From NCBI GenBank assembly GCA_022496805.1, contig CM040085.1:47211811-47275810 (forward strand): a stretch of 64,000 bases of DNA, in the 5' to 3' direction. This DNA comes from Pohlia nutans. Taxonomy: Eukaryota > Streptophyta > Bryopsida > Bryales > Mniaceae. A program made the translations under genes and the position numbers. Positions 36,565 through 48,676 of this stretch are shown piece by piece. Below the pieces are notes generated by a model, which saw nothing but the letters and a program-made list of their open reading frames with translations, did not search any database and had not been told where the DNA came from. Positions within the stretch are counted from its first letter, which is position 1. Every line of letters begins with the position of its first letter.

Positions 36565-37113
36565 TTAACCCCTAAATGACAGAGGGGGTAAGGGCAAAAC
36601 CTAGATGTATTATAAAATGTTACTTCTACAACTTTGATGATGTTTGGTCCAAAAGAGAAAATGAGAAGCATGATGTTTAGTAATTATTTGTACCGTCAAA
36701 CTTTCAAAAAATGTTTTAGACACTCATTAAATGAATTTCAAAGCATTTACCATTTAATATTCACCAAAATTACAATTTTTATTTTTAGAATTTGAAATTT
36801 GGTATGATTGGTTAAAACTAGACATTCTATTCTAAAATTTTAAAAGCAAAATATTCAAAAGAGAGAACACCATTACTTTCCAAAAATAGAAAGTTTTATA
36901 ACACTAGGACATTGTTGAGGTGTTTGTCTTTGAAAAATTCCTTAGTGAACCTCAATATTGCAAATGAAATGCATCAAACAACACTAGAACATGATCTCTA
37001 CCCCCAATTTCGACAAAAAATCAAAACTCAAAAAATATCATTTTCTGACCATCGGCAGTTACTGCTGTTTAGGCTGCAACTAGAAAATGGTCGATCGGTC
37101 ATTTAGGGATTAA
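36565..37113. mobile_element. TTAA-flanked MITE, left member of an adjoining pair
   Basis: Begins TTAA-CCCCTAAATGACAGAGG and ends ATCGGTCATTTAGGGA-TTAA. The left part resembles 59290-59496. Its right TTAA is shared with the next element. Confidence 0.75.
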
Positions 37114-37667
37114 CCCCTAAACGTCTTCACCCCTCTCCAAATTTGGCAGTTTTGAAAAGATGCATTATAAAATGCAACTAAGAGGGTTATTTTGAACTTG
37201 ATGTATGAACAAAAGTTGTACATTATGAAGTTTAGATTTTATCCATATAGTTAGATCTACGATTGCTCTCACCAATAATTTTGTATAAAAATTGAATCTT
37301 AAAATTCAAAATTATTTTGTTATTTGATTACAAATAAGATATTAACAATCTGTAGATGAAATTTGCTGTGATGGGTTGAAATGTCATATACTCTAAGTGT
37401 AGTAATTTTTGGAAATTTTTTGGTTGCTTAATTTTATGAATTAACTTTTTAAAGGTCCTTGGGATCCCTCTCTACAACCCGTATTTAGCCTTATAATTGT
37501 TCAATTGTGGTTTAATATATGAATTGTGATATATTGTTATATACATATTATCATGATTATTACTTTTAGGTATTAATTTTTTTGGTCATTGTTATTTTGA
37601 TGAAATACCACCAAATACAGAATATACTATACGGCCACAAAGAGCTTTGCGACCATTCAAGGGTTAA
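37110..37667. mobile_element. TTAA-flanked MITE, family Q, right member of the pair
   Basis: Begins TTAA-CCCCTAAACGTCTTCACC and ends CATTCAAGGG-TTAA. Long similarity to 6952-7525. Confidence 0.8.
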
Positions 37668-37794
37668 ACATTAGCCAAATACTTCTCTTACATTCTCTCT
37701 AGCGCAAATTTCAAAAGTTCACATTTGTTCATCGCTATAACATAATTTTTCAAAAACTCTATCAAGCCAATCTTCTCTGATTTTTTCTTTCTGT

Positions 37795-38135
37795 GTCATC
37801 ATACAGATATCCACCTACCCCGACTCTAATCCCCCCCTCCCTTTCCCCCCTTGGATGTTAATGCAAGCACTGTTCACCCATGGGCCCCATTTTCTGAAAT
37901 TTCCATTTTGGGCATTCTAGGGTCTTTTTTTGGCAATTTTTTTTGCAAATTTGGGGCATACGTTCCAAATTTGGTCTAGGGGGACCCCCTTGGGAATTTT
38001 AAACCCTTGAAAGAGGAGGTTATTTTTTAAGGTGGGCCCTAACATGTTCAAAATAGGGAGCAATTTTTTGTCCTCTTGCATTAACGTCTGCGGGGGGGGG
38101 GGGGGGGGGGGGGGGATTTAGAGTCTTTCTATCCA
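37795..38135. repeat. Dispersed repeat D, copy 1, with a G24 tract
   Basis: Related in inverse orientation to about 46390-47025 (TCACC..TGGGCCCCATTTTCT, GGATTTAGAGTC). It contains 24 consecutive G at 38092-38115. The site TTAA at 37858-37861 is unoccupied here and occupied in the other copy. Class unknown. Confidence 0.6.
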
Positions 38136-38571
38136 CCTACTGTCTTTTGATGCTCCATGCAACCTTCATGTGTCCTTCAATTTTAGACATTGCCCTTTGA
38201 TCCCTAAATGCCTAAGGGGGTCCCCTACCCAAAACTACCTCATTTTGGTTATTTTCGTTGATTATCTCTGAATGCTTTTCAAAACTTTTTTTTCACAGTT
38301 CAATTGTAGGATCTTGTACTCCTAGGCCTTATAAACCATCACTCAAGTTTTCAAACATTTGACCGTACGGATGTCATGATAATAGCAAATGAAGTTGAGA
38401 TTTTGAAATGTCAGGCCTTGAACAATCTGGGCAACCTTGCTTTGATGGGCTCCTAAACCAAAAAAAAGTTGAAATGATGTACCATGTTTTATCATCCCCA
38501 AGATGTGGTAGTTAACAAGATGCATGGCTAAATTTGACAAGATGTTCAATATTTTAACGTTTTTTCAAAGA

Positions 38572-38858
38572 CCCTGTAATCATTACAAAAATTTCAAGCC
38601 TCCAAAGATTGCTAACTCAGCTAAATTGCCATGCAAAAATATTAATAATAATATATATAATTTATTTAAAAAAATTATTACAAAATACATTAAAAAAATT
38701 AAATCTGCTGTAGTACCTTTTCGGCCATGGCAGATTGGATTTTTTAAATATTTCTTTGTGAATTTAAAAAAATAAAAATAAAAATAAAAATATTATTTTA
38801 AATAGTAATTTGGTTGAGTTAGCAACCTTTTAGAGGCCTGAATTTTTTTGTAATAGGG
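38572..38858. mobile_element. Inverted-repeat MITE, ends CCCT.TAAT.ATTACAAAAA
   Basis: The left arm (TTACAAAAATTTCAAGCCTC, TTGCTAACTCA) is mirrored on the right (TGAGTTAGCAACC, GAGGCCTGAATTTTTTTGTAA). AT-rich interior; target duplication not resolved. Confidence 0.65.
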
Positions 38859-39250
38859 TTGGGGTATAAAGGAAAGTAAGAGATTTTAATTAGATTGGAT
38901 TATCTCTTCAACTCTCATCCAATTGGAAGAGCCTACAACTCATAGCACGTAACCTATGCGAGCTGGACACAAGTTCTTTTGATGTGCCCAATGAATCACA
39001 TTGGCTTAGATTTTTTGGCAAATCTACCCAAAGTGTTGAAACTGATTACAACATTGAGGTGTTTTACTTTGAAAATTCTCCTAAGTGGAGTTTTGATTGT
39101 ATGGACATAATTCCAATTGCATTGGAAAGAAGACTTGTTTACTTAATTATGAAATCATATTTTTTATTTTGAAAAAAGTCATTTATTTGGGCATGGGTAC
39201 CCCGGGAATGTGGGCAGTGATCAAAAAATGGTCTCTTGAGAGCGTAGGGG

Positions 39251-40066
39251 TTAACCGTTTAGTGCTCAAGTGACCACATTTTGGTCACTGATGTGTCGGA
39301 AACCCAAATAACGGAAAATCCACAAAGAATTGGATTTTCAATTGTGAGGTTCATGCAATGGTTTAGACTTGGAGATTTATAATACACATCTTTTAAGAAA
39401 ATAAAATTTCAATATGGGGTTGTGCAACTATCAAAATACCTATGGAAAAAAGCAAAAGTATTGCAAATACTTGAATATACATAAAATCCTTACAAATTCA
39501 ACACATGTACTGTCTATGTGATATTCTTTGTGTTTGGATGTTTGTTGTCTTATTTTTTTGGATTGTGTTCTCTTGATCACGTTCTATTAGTATGTGTATT
39601 CCAATCTTGATCAATGCACCAACTCCTTTCATATTTTAACGTATAAATTTTTGTCCTAAACCATATATATGGATAAGTCACTCGCACTTATAAAATTCAC
39701 AATAATAATAATTTGTGAGTCCATTCTTGACATGAAAGATTGCAATGGAGAGGTGTTGACATAGGTTGTTGTTGAACATCTTAACTTTCATTTTTGGAAA
39801 TTGAATCCAGTTCTATTTGAAGTCACACACCCTCCTAAGTCTCATTTTTGATTGTGCATTATACAATTCAAAGACATACTATAATCTTCCAATCCAATGG
39901 TATGATCTTACTAAGGTTAAACTGACACTTGTTTGATCAAGCTATGCCAACATTTATACAGTTGAATACTATTAATATTATCCCTGATTTCAACATAGAG
40001 AGTTTAAAAAAATATAGCCAAAAAACTGTGGTTTCTGCAAAACCACCCTAGGCACTAAAGGGTTAA
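39251..40066. mobile_element. TTAA-flanked MITE, family W (816 bp)
   Basis: Begins TTAA-CCGTTTAGTGCTC and ends GGCACTAAAGGG-TTAA. The sequence left of it reads GCGTAGGGG up to the same TTAA, suggesting a further adjoining element whose other end I could not find. Confidence 0.65.
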
Positions 40067-41088
40067 GTACAAGGTCACATTTTTTCCACCCTGTTGTTGC
40101 AAGTTCATGTTTCATATTTGTTATTTTTTGGGGAGATTTTTTGCAAAGCTCTCAGTTTTTATTTTTCTTCATATAAAGGCATTTTGCAATGTACGAAACA
40201 AAGACAATATAACTACAATTGAGGCTCTGTCCCAATCTTCTTTATATTTGTTGTAAATATATGAAGTTTTAAAATAATATTTTTATTATCAAAGTAATAT
40301 AAATGTGTAGATGATACATATTATAAGATAATATATATTGTATTAGGATAGTACAATACTTGCAAAATTAAATTTCTCTTTTTAACGTAGTTAATATTGT
40401 GTGAAAAGGTATATTTTGAACCATTCTAAAGTGAACAGTGTGAAATGAGTTTTCAATAAGAAGTGGAGTTTCTGAAAGAAAGAGCGTAAATTGTCAGGTA
40501 GTCGACAGAGCCAATACAACACCGCATCCCGAAGAACAGACAAATTAAAAGGGACTTCTGCCAAGCTACAGTATCATTCAGCTCCTGACGGATTAAAACC
40601 GAATTAGGAGAAACTAAGGTCGAGGTACCTAAAACCACCACAGCCCCCAAAACCACCACACTCTACCAACCAGGAGGAGATCTAAAAGCGTATTGTCAGT
40701 CCAGATTTGGAGGACTAATTTGCTTACTGGTCACCTTGCTAGTGGGTGAAATTTGACAATCATAGAATACGGTTTTGGGTTTGATGGTGAGCAAAATTTA
40801 GGATCAGCATTGTTGCTCATAGGAGATTCAGAGTTAGAAATGGGTCATACATTACTTTGCATTTTGAGATTTTCTATAAAATTGAGAATTGCAAATTTCA
40901 TGATGCAAATTTTTGCATTCATCATGAAATCCTATTTTGAAGACTAGAATATTTTTGGGTGAATTTTTTAATTGCTAAATATAGGTCAGATTGCTTAAGT
41001 TGGTGGTTTTAGGTACCTCAACCTTAGGTTCCATCATGTCCTTGCTCATCTAATTGGCATTGAAGCTCCTGATAATTTACTGTATCAT
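40067..41088. other. Unassigned AT-rich sequence
   Basis: No gene recognised; a 68-codon open frame at 40453-40659 (-) is too weak to call. Confidence 0.35.
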
Positions 41089-41274
41089 CACTATTAGGAA
41101 ATGTGTTGTTTTTCACTTACTGTAAATGAAAAAGGAATAAAACCGCGCCATGCACATGGGTTCTGTCAGTGCTGGTGAGTGGTTTTGGTCACAAGAAATA
41201 TAGGCATAATATTCCGTCACCGTTTACTGTTGTCACAAAATGGGGAATGAAAAACAACAGGTCTTCTACTAGTG
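41089..41274. mobile_element. CACTA-ended MITE
   Basis: Starts CACTATTAGGAAATGTGTTG and ends CAACAGGTCTTCTACTAGTG, with inverted similarity over the outer ~27 bp. Flanks CAT and TAT do not match exactly. Confidence 0.55.
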
Positions 41275-41397
41275 TATCATGCTTCATTTGCCTTGGCAAA
41301 CTTGTCTGGGGTAAATATTCTTTCAAACAACTCTAAGGTGGAAACACAATAAATTGAAAAAATGAGAAGTTTTGCATGTTAGAAATGGGAGTTCGTG

Positions 41398-41570
41398 CAC
41401 TACAAGGAGAAGGCGTCGCTTTTCACTTGGTAGGTGAGTCAAACGGTGCCACTCCGTACTCACTACCCAGGTGCTCAAGATTTGGTGAGTGCGATTCGTC
41501 ACGTAGGACAAGTGTGTACAATGATCTCTAACATTGTTCTAAGTGAGAAGCGAAGCCTTTGCTAATAGTG
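41398..41570. mobile_element. CACTACAAGGAG MITE, 173 bp, duplication GTG
   Basis: Starts CACTACAAGGAGAAGGCGTC and ends GAAGCCTTTGCTAATAGTG, with the family block CGATTCGTCACGTAGGACAA. GTG flanks both sides (41395-41397, 41571-41573). Confidence 0.85.
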
Positions 41571-41659
41571 GTGCAAGGGCTTATTTTTCATAGAGTGAGA
41601 AGGGAAAATCATGAAGAGGTGATCCGATTCCATATTTTTGTTCCTAATAGATAATTTTA

Positions 41660-41743
41660 TACTCCCTTTGTTCCAGTTTGATTGCTGTAAACCAACACTA
41701 TTTCTTTGTTCATTTGCGGCAATCAAACTGGAACAAAGGGAAC
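41660..41743. mobile_element. Stowaway-like MITE, about 82 bp
   Basis: After TA, CTCCCTTTGTTCCAGTTTGA pairs with TCAAACTGGAACAAAGGGAA at the right. Only about 25 bp separate the arms. The CTCCCT..GTTCC start is the hallmark of plant Stowaway elements. Confidence 0.75.
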
Positions 41744-42141
41744 ACAATTTTTCAAAGTGAAAAGTTTGTCAACCCTAAAAACCGTTTCATAGTCTATTCA
41801 ATTTAACCAAGACTTATTGTGATAGACAATTTTGTGCAAGGAATCATCCAATACTGATAGGGCCATTTTGCCCATGAACCGTGCCTATCCATCCATGCAA
41901 TGGTTCCTACCAATTCCAAGATTAGCTCACTCAAACTTTTCAAAAAAAAAAATCACAGCTTGCATCTAGAATTGTCACAACGGTGAGACATTCCCCAAAA
42001 TGAGTGAAGGACGTCTTCGTTCTAGTACAAGTCTACATTCTGGTTTGTGGAGTGCTCACGGTTTTTTGTATGTCTACCTTATTGAAGTTCAAAGTCAAAT
42101 AAATCTTGGGTCTTTTCCAGTTATAGTGTAAGAAAAAGGAC

Positions 42142-42669
42142 TTAACTCTTAAGCATCTACACTACAATTATCCGGTCAAACATTTTCAAATATACTATAT
42201 TTTTCTGGTATTTTTCTCATATAAGTTATTGTTAAACCGATTTACCTTGATTTTTACATAATTGTTTCAATAAAAATGAAATTTATAAGATTTTTCAAAG
42301 TTTTTTTTCTTGTAAAGATCATAGTAATTACAAAATGCTTTAAATAGTATGATTATTTTAGGGAAAATGTAAATAATAGTGATGAACATCGAGGTGTAGG
42401 TGGCATGCTTCTTGAGCTTACATGAAAAGAAATTCGATATAAAAACTTTTTCTGCAGTGTATATTGGAATTTTAGGGTTTTGAGCTTAAAGTGCTGTTAA
42501 AAACACAATTTTAAAGAACGGTTAATTGAACTAGAAAGTAGAAGATAGTCCCCACACTTTCTTACATGGAACCATTTTCATTTGAAATTAGGAACTAGGT
42601 GAAAACCAACATTTGACTGAAAAACTACCAAACATGACCCGCGGGGCTCCTTGCACGCTTAGGGGTTAA
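42142..42669. mobile_element. TTAA-flanked MITE, family X
   Basis: Begins TTAA-CTCTTAAGCATC and ends GCACGCTTAGGGG-TTAA (528 bp). Left end diverged from CCC to CTC. Confidence 0.6.
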
Positions 42670-42879
42670 TGTAGACCAGCCTATTACCACCCTAGATATA
42701 TAAATTTTAAAAGAGAAATTTGCAAGTTAAAACATAAATTACCGATAAATCTTGTATTTCCTACAGCAAAGAGGTCTCCCTGAAAATGCAAAACCGTGGG
42801 TAGGTGGGGACCAAGATCATCCAAAAAGGCTTGGACATGATAATGCAACCATCTAATTATCTACAATTAATTATAAGTG

Positions 42880-43103
42880 GGTGATGGCCTGATATAGGTA
42901 CCCCTTCAAAAATAGTGTGATTTTGAGAAATATCCTTTCGGTAAGAAAAAAAACATTGGAAACCTATTAAAAAAAAAAATGGTGTAATAGGCGCCATGAC
43001 TACAACTATATACATGGTGTTAAAGACGGAATTTCTAGCACACAAAAATGAGTTAGACATAAGTCATACATAGTGAATAGGTACCCATATCAGGCCATTA
43101 CCC
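42880..43103. mobile_element. MITE with ends related to foldback family B
   Basis: Left GGTGATGGCCTGATATAGGT and right inverse GGTAATGGCCTGATATGGGT. The end words match those of 5069-6212, but the interior is different and short. Confidence 0.65.
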
Positions 43104-43296
43104 AAGTATTCTATAAAACGTCAAAAATTTGCTTCAAATGCGACTCCTTTACCACACAAAAGTCGTTGGCTATCCTACAGTTTAAAGAGTACTGTACATC
43201 TTAACTCCTGGGGTTTGCAAGGCCTGAAAACCCTTGGGCTTGCCACCCAGCAATATGGAGCAGATAACTTAGGCTTAGGAATGGGACTACATTTGA

Positions 43297-43476
43297 CACT
43301 ACAAGGAGAAGTGTCGCTTTTCACTCCTTTGTGAGTCAAAGGGCGCCACTTCGCACTCACCAATTTTTTGGTTGGATTTGGTGAGTGCAATTCGTCATGT
43401 AGGACAAGCGTGTACAGTGAAAAGCAACAATAAACAAGATCCTCCAGAGTGAGAAACGACGCCTCTGCTTGTAGTG
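43297..43476. mobile_element. CACTACAAGGAG MITE, 180 bp, duplication TGA
   Basis: Starts CACTACAAGGAGAAG and ends GCCTCTGCTTGTAGTG. TGA flanks both sides (43294-43296, 43477-43479). Confidence 0.85.
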
Positions 43477-44039
43477 TGAATACATTTCTGTTTTGGAGCT
43501 GAAACAAGTTTCAATTGTCTGATCTTCTTTGTTGTGCAGAAACCCTAGACTGGCATCATTGCTCTCCTTGATGAAGCCTGCTATGCACCATAGCTATCTT
43601 ATTATCACTCAGCATTTCTGCTAGCTAGCTAGCTAAATTATCTGTTGAATACACTCGGAAGCGAAGCACTTGAATTCATGAGAAATGAGTGAGTCTGTAC
43701 AGATGGGATCTGAAAGATTGTGCTTCCAATCTTGCAGCATGTTTAATTCCTAAGTCTACACATGATCCTCGAGACATTTGCAACGATGCTCTTTCAGCAG
43801 TACAGAAACCACACCGAAGTGTGAGTTTAAGCAAGCCAAAGCTAGGTTGCAGTACTGACTTCATGATAAATCATTTGATTCCGCTGGTGATGCATGTGAG
43901 TACCGGACCTTTCTGTGTTTGATTTTCCTACTTTGTAGAAATTTAATTCTCTTACATGTATGCTTTGTTCTCCTTTGTGGTTGTTGAGCTTTTGAATATA
44001 TCTTACAGATGCGGGTAGCTACAAAACGTACACAGTACT
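43477..44039. other. Unassigned interval between two MITEs
   Basis: A 77-codon open frame (43689-43922, +) shows no recognisable domain. GC content is slightly higher than the surroundings, so a decayed exon is possible. Confidence 0.3.
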
Positions 44040-44212
44040 CACTACAAGGAGAAGGCGTCGCTTTTCACTCGGTAGGTAAGTCAAACGGCGCCACTTCGCA
44101 CTCACTACTAAAGAGCTCAAGACTTGGTGAGTGCGATTCGTCACGTAGGACAAGTGTTTACAGTGAACTTTGACATTGTTTTGAGTGAGAAGCCACGCCT
44201 TTGCTAGTAGTG
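44040..44212. mobile_element. CACTACAAGGAG MITE, 173 bp, duplication ACT
   Basis: Starts CACTACAAGGAGAAGGCGTC and ends GCCTTTGCTAGTAGTG. ACT flanks both sides (44037-44039, 44213-44215). Confidence 0.88.
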
Positions 44213-44414
44213 ACTAGCAGGTTGTCATGTTTGACACTTTTTTCCGACTTGATGTCGTATTACACATATGATATCAAGTGTTTAATTAGACGGGTGTCAA
44301 ATATGTTAAATAGCTTGGATGAAATGTTTTTGAATGTTTGAGAATTTTCAAGAATATGCTTGTCTGATTCACTTTGACAAACGGGGAGGTCTATTAGATG
44401 TCTTCAACGTTCTG

Positions 44415-44490
44415 TTTGACACTTTGTCTAGTGGTAGAGTAAGACATCTCTGAGTATTAGGTTAAAATTTCAAGATTCTCTATTAATAGT
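44415..44490 (+). mobile_element. tRNA-derived SINE-like head
   Basis: TCTAGTGGTAGAGTA at about 44427 fits the pol III A box and GGTTAAAATTTCAAGA at about 44460 is a weakened B box at tRNA-like spacing. The downstream body and tail are not defined. Confidence 0.4.
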
Positions 44491-45289
44491 TAGTAGCGCA
44501 TTTTGTTCAAGTTGTTTGGATTCTTTGTATCTGCATTTGTGTGGATGGGTGCGGTTCCTGGTACTGTACAACGATTTCTTGTGTGGAGGTTTAGAGTAAT
44601 TTCTCTGTGATGACCTGAAGGTTTTTGTGTGATCAACTTGAAGGCTTCGGGTTTAGGTGTCTGATCTTGTGATACTGCTTGATCCTTGAATCTCTCTAGT
44701 TTTGAATTCATTGGTTTTATTTTTTGATGTCGCATATTGCATTGAAGAATATTGTCAAAGGTGGTCAGATATTCCATTTTTTGTTTGTATTCTTTAAATT
44801 GCAAATTATTTTGTTTAAGACTGAAGCAGTGCTATAAACTTTTTTTTAAAAGGGAGCTTCTTTTTCTTTGGTTTTAGAAAACACATGAAACATTGTAAAT
44901 CAAACAAATCCAAAACCAATTTAAGGTAAACGAACCCATTATTTGACTCCCACCTTCCTTTCCCTTTGGACCCCATTGTTGTTCCCTCAAGCAATAAAAA
45001 CCAATTATCCAAGTTTTGTACATTCTATGTACGTACTCCACTTTCAAGTTCCAGCTTTCAACTACCGTTTTTTTTTTAAAAATTATTTTGCACAGAAGTC
45101 CCTTGCATTTGTGTAGGCTTCAAGGTCTATTTAAACCAACGTTGTAGAGTACTCGCTACCAAACTTTGTGCTCTCAGAAAACCGCCATTTTTTGGTCATT
45201 AAACCACAATCTAATTATTATAGCTGCTCACTTTCTTCAAGAGGTCTTAGCTGTCGGTCATGTCACTCCGAGACGATGCAATTTTCTTT
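44491..45289. other. Unassigned sequence
   Basis: No gene. It may hold the body of the SINE-like element that starts at 44415. Confidence 0.35.
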
Positions 45290-45462
45290 CACTACTAGCA
45301 AAGTCATCGCTTCTCACTTAGAACAGTGTCAAAGTTCATTGTACACACTTGTCTTACGTGACAAATCGCACTCACCAAGTCTTGAGCGCCTAGGCAATGA
45401 GTGCGAAGTGGCGCCGTTTGACTCACCTACTGAGTCAAAAGCGACGCCTTCTCCTTGTAGTG
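45290..45462. mobile_element. CACTACAAGGAG MITE, 173 bp, inverse orientation, duplication TTT
   Basis: Starts CACTACTAGCAAAG and ends CGCCTTCTCCTTGTAGTG. TTT flanks both sides (45287-45289, 45463-45465). Confidence 0.88.
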
Positions 45463-45801
45463 TTTTGTTCAAGGAAGGCTTAAAAAAGCATACATTCAAT
45501 ATGGTTTCATATTCCACATAAGCACTACAGGATCAAGAGACTCCAATCGTGTGTTTTTTTGCGCAGGTTTTGAGCAAGTCATACGGAAGGAATTTCTTTT
45601 GTTCATTTTTTATTCTTCTCTGATTAAAATTTTCAGAGTCATATTTAATCAATTGAATTGGTCATTTCCAAATCATTAATCCAGTGAGATTCTGACTCTG
45701 ATTGTGTCTCCCGTTGCCTGTTGAAGTTCCCTATGTTGGCGAAATGGGGCTGCCTCAACAAGCTCACTGCAGAGTCATTACAGAGTGAAGGGGTGCTCAT
45801 T

Positions 45802-45974
45802 CACTACTAGCAAAGGCGTCGCTTCTCACTTAGAACAGTGTCAGAGTTCACTGTACACACTTGTCCTACGTGACGAATTGCACTCACCAAGTCTTGAGCG
45901 CCTGGGCAGTGAGTGCGAAATTGCGCCGTTTGACTCACCTACCGAGTGAAAAGCGACACCTTCTCCTTGTAATG
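45802..45974. mobile_element. CACTACAAGGAG MITE, 173 bp, inverse orientation, duplication ATT
   Basis: Starts CACTACTAGCAAAGGCGTCG and ends CCTTCTCCTTGTAATG. ATT flanks both sides (45799-45801, 45975-45977). Very close to the copy at 45290. Confidence 0.88.
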
Positions 45975-46016
45975 ATTCACGGCTTCCCAGGCGGAGGAGC
46001 ATGCTTCGAGATGTGT

Positions 46017-46198
46017 CACTACTAGCGAAGGTGTTGCTTCTCACTCGCAAGAGCCTCGACCCAATGTCAAGTTCAATGTACATGCTTGTCCTACATGATG
46101 AATCGCACTCACGAAATCTTGAGCGCCTAGGCAGTGAGTGCAAAGTGGTGCCGTTTGACTCACCGATTGAGTGAAAGCGACGCCTTCTCCTTGTAGTG
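46017..46198. mobile_element. CACTACAAGGAG MITE, 182 bp, inverse orientation, duplication TGT
   Basis: Starts CACTACTAGCGAAGG and ends GCCTTCTCCTTGTAGTG. TGT flanks both sides (46014-46016, 46199-46201). Confidence 0.88.
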
Positions 46199-46389
46199 TG
46201 TGCCAAGTATTTCTACGGGGACTACTCTAAAGGCAGGCTTCCATGTGAGGATTGTGAATCGGTTGGGTGAAAGGCACTAGAAGGCAAGAAATGGGGTCTC
46301 AAGAATCATCCATACTCCATCCATTTCAGTAGAAATGAAAAACATACTCCTAGATTCTCCTCAGTTCATCCATTTCGGTGGAGCTTCCA

Positions 46390-47025
46390 CCTTTCGGGGA
46401 CCGACCACCCAGACATGGAAGCTGGGCCTAAATCCCTCCCTTGACATTAATGCATGAGGACAAAACCTGCCCCTATTTTGTGCCAATTGGGGCCACCTAA
46501 AAAAAATAACCCCCTCCTCCTATGGTTTTTTATTCCCAAGCAAGTCCCCCTAAACTAATTTGTAGATGCAAGCCCCAAATTTACAAAAGAAAATTCCAAA
46601 AAAAGCCCCTAGGGTGCCCAAAATGGGAATTTCATAGAAAATGGGGCCCAAGGTGAATAGTACGTTGCTTTAACCCCTAAACGTCCCAACGTCCAGAAAC
46701 TGAATCACGAACAAATTCAAAGCCTTGCAACTTTCTCATACAACCTTAAATGACTTTCATCCAAGTCACCTTTGTAAGCCTATTAAATTCTCTACCAATT
46801 ACAATAAATCTCTTGTGATGGGGAGCTATTGATAATATCAGAGAGGCCTCCAACTACAAGTATGTCAAATTTGTTGAGTGAATTTTATGCTTGCAATGGT
46901 CCTCTCATGTACACGTCATATACATCTGAGCCATGCTAATATCTATTTTTGAAACTAGCGTCTACTTTTGTTCAAATGGTTGCTACGTTTAGGAGTTAAA
47001 GTCGAGGGGGGATTTAGAGTCAGGG
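46390..47025. repeat. Dispersed repeat D, copy 2 (inverse), interrupted
   Basis: Inverse relative of 37795-38135. It is split by the TTAA element at 46670-46999 and continues after it with GGGGGGATTTAGAGTC. Confidence 0.6.
46670..46999. mobile_element. TTAA-flanked MITE, family P1, copy 2
   Basis: Begins TTAA-CCCCTAAACGTCCCAACG and ends GCTACGTTTAGGAG-TTAA. Nearly collinear with 22301-22643. It sits in repeat D at the point where copy 1 has a single TTAA. Confidence 0.85.
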
Positions 47026-48152
47026 TTGCTATGGCATTACCATAACTGTGAGCCCTCACCGGATGTAGGCCAGGTGCGGTGTGACGCTAGTTTCTTCAGA
47101 ATGATGACAGAATCCACGGAGAAGAGCAATCTGATCTACAAACTGGAAGAGTTTTTGAATTCCTGGACCATACTCCGCGGTTGGAAGAATGGGTTACAAA
47201 AGTACAAATAATTGGGGTAATATTTTTTCCCCAGTTTTCCATACATTATGCCTAAATTGTGTTTGTGATTGAAATCATAAAAATACCTACTAAAATCACA
47301 AATTTCTTTTAGGAGGTGGAATATGACTCAGCGTTCTAACTTTTCTTTGGTGAAAACATTTCAAATTAAGATCATTTGCTATGCTCAATTGTGCACCAAA
47401 ATGTACTGAAAAATATGGTGTAGTAAGAATTTACATGAGTTGACAAAATTAAAACACACTGACAAAAGTCTGTCAATTCAGACTATAAAAAACTTTGAGT
47501 ACGTCAAAGCATGCTTTGAAAAGGCCTTTGCCTTCATAATTGACAAAAAACTGTCAAGTTTCAGTCATTTTGGGCCTGGTATTCTTGTAGTGCAAGTAGC
47601 TTAATATGGGATAAAGGGAGTACAATACATAATTGTTGTGTACCAACAAGCCGTTTATAACACCATGTGATTTTTGTAATTTTCCGGTATTTTTTTCTAA
47701 AATCCAGAGAGTCTAGGAAGAGATACCCTAATCAAATTATTGCCCCAGATTCAAAAATAATTTATGAATAATTATATTAAAAAGAGTCATTGTAAGAATG
47801 ATTTGTCCTATTCTTTATCAGTTGTCATACAATTCTAAGAGCAAAGCTCTTTTGCCATAACTTTTGTGCTATATCTCCAAATGATTTTAAATAGAGAACC
47901 TAGGTACATAAGGTTGATCTATATCTAAACTAATTTTTTTCATTTATTAAAAAAAAATTGCCTTTTATAAATGGCCTTCAATTGGATATCACACTTTCCA
48001 TTTTGGAGGTTTCTGGTACTATTTTTTAAACTAAAAACACACACATGAAGTTAAAAATTGGGATCTAAAAATTTCTACTAAGATTACACAAACCAAAAAA
48101 AGAGATTTTGTAAACAAATTAAATCTCCATTTTGCACATATGCTCTAAGTAA
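47026..48152. other. Unassigned AT-rich sequence
   Basis: No gene. TTCTTGTAGTG at 47583-47593 and AAAGGGAGTA near 47613-47622 look like orphan right ends of CACTA-ended and Stowaway-like elements. Confidence 0.35.
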
Positions 48153-48646
48153 GGGGCGGTTTACACTATGGACCAAGAGCCATGACCAAGAAAATTAAAT
48201 CATTTTCATGGTCATGGCTCTTGGTCAAGAGCCGTGACCATGAAAAATCAAAAATGCAATTTTAAATGACTTGGTCACTCTTTGTAGTGTAAAGTGGATT
48301 TAGACCGGGACAAGTTTAAGCTCATCATTCTCTCTTTTATCCTCCCCTTTTTCCTCCTTTCTCTTTAAATAATTGAACACTAGCCAATCAATGATTTTTG
48401 AGCCCCATGGTCTCCTAGATTATAGTTGAGTCGAGGCATTCGCTTCGACTCAACTATAATCAAAGAGACCATGAAAACATTATCCATTTGGGAAATTTTA
48501 GCATTTTTGGGGACCTCAAAGTTAGTGGTCATTCTCCTTTTTTCAAGGTAGTGTAAAGCCAAATGGGACCAAGAGCTCTTTTTGGGCCAATCACAGATTT
48601 TAGAGTTGCATGGGACGAGTTCTTGGTCCGTAGTGTAAACCGCCCC
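48153..48646. mobile_element. MITE with ends GGGGCGGTTTACAC (hAT-like)
   Basis: Left GGGGCGGTTTACACTATGG and the inverse of GGGGCGGTTTACACTACGG at the right (about 494 bp). Inner words GGACCAAGAGC and CATGGTC recur. A diverged partial copy lies at about 59147-59540. The superfamily is a guess from the ends. Confidence 0.7.
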
Positions 48647-48676
48647 TAAGCATTTTTGCATTAGCGTAAGGATCAT

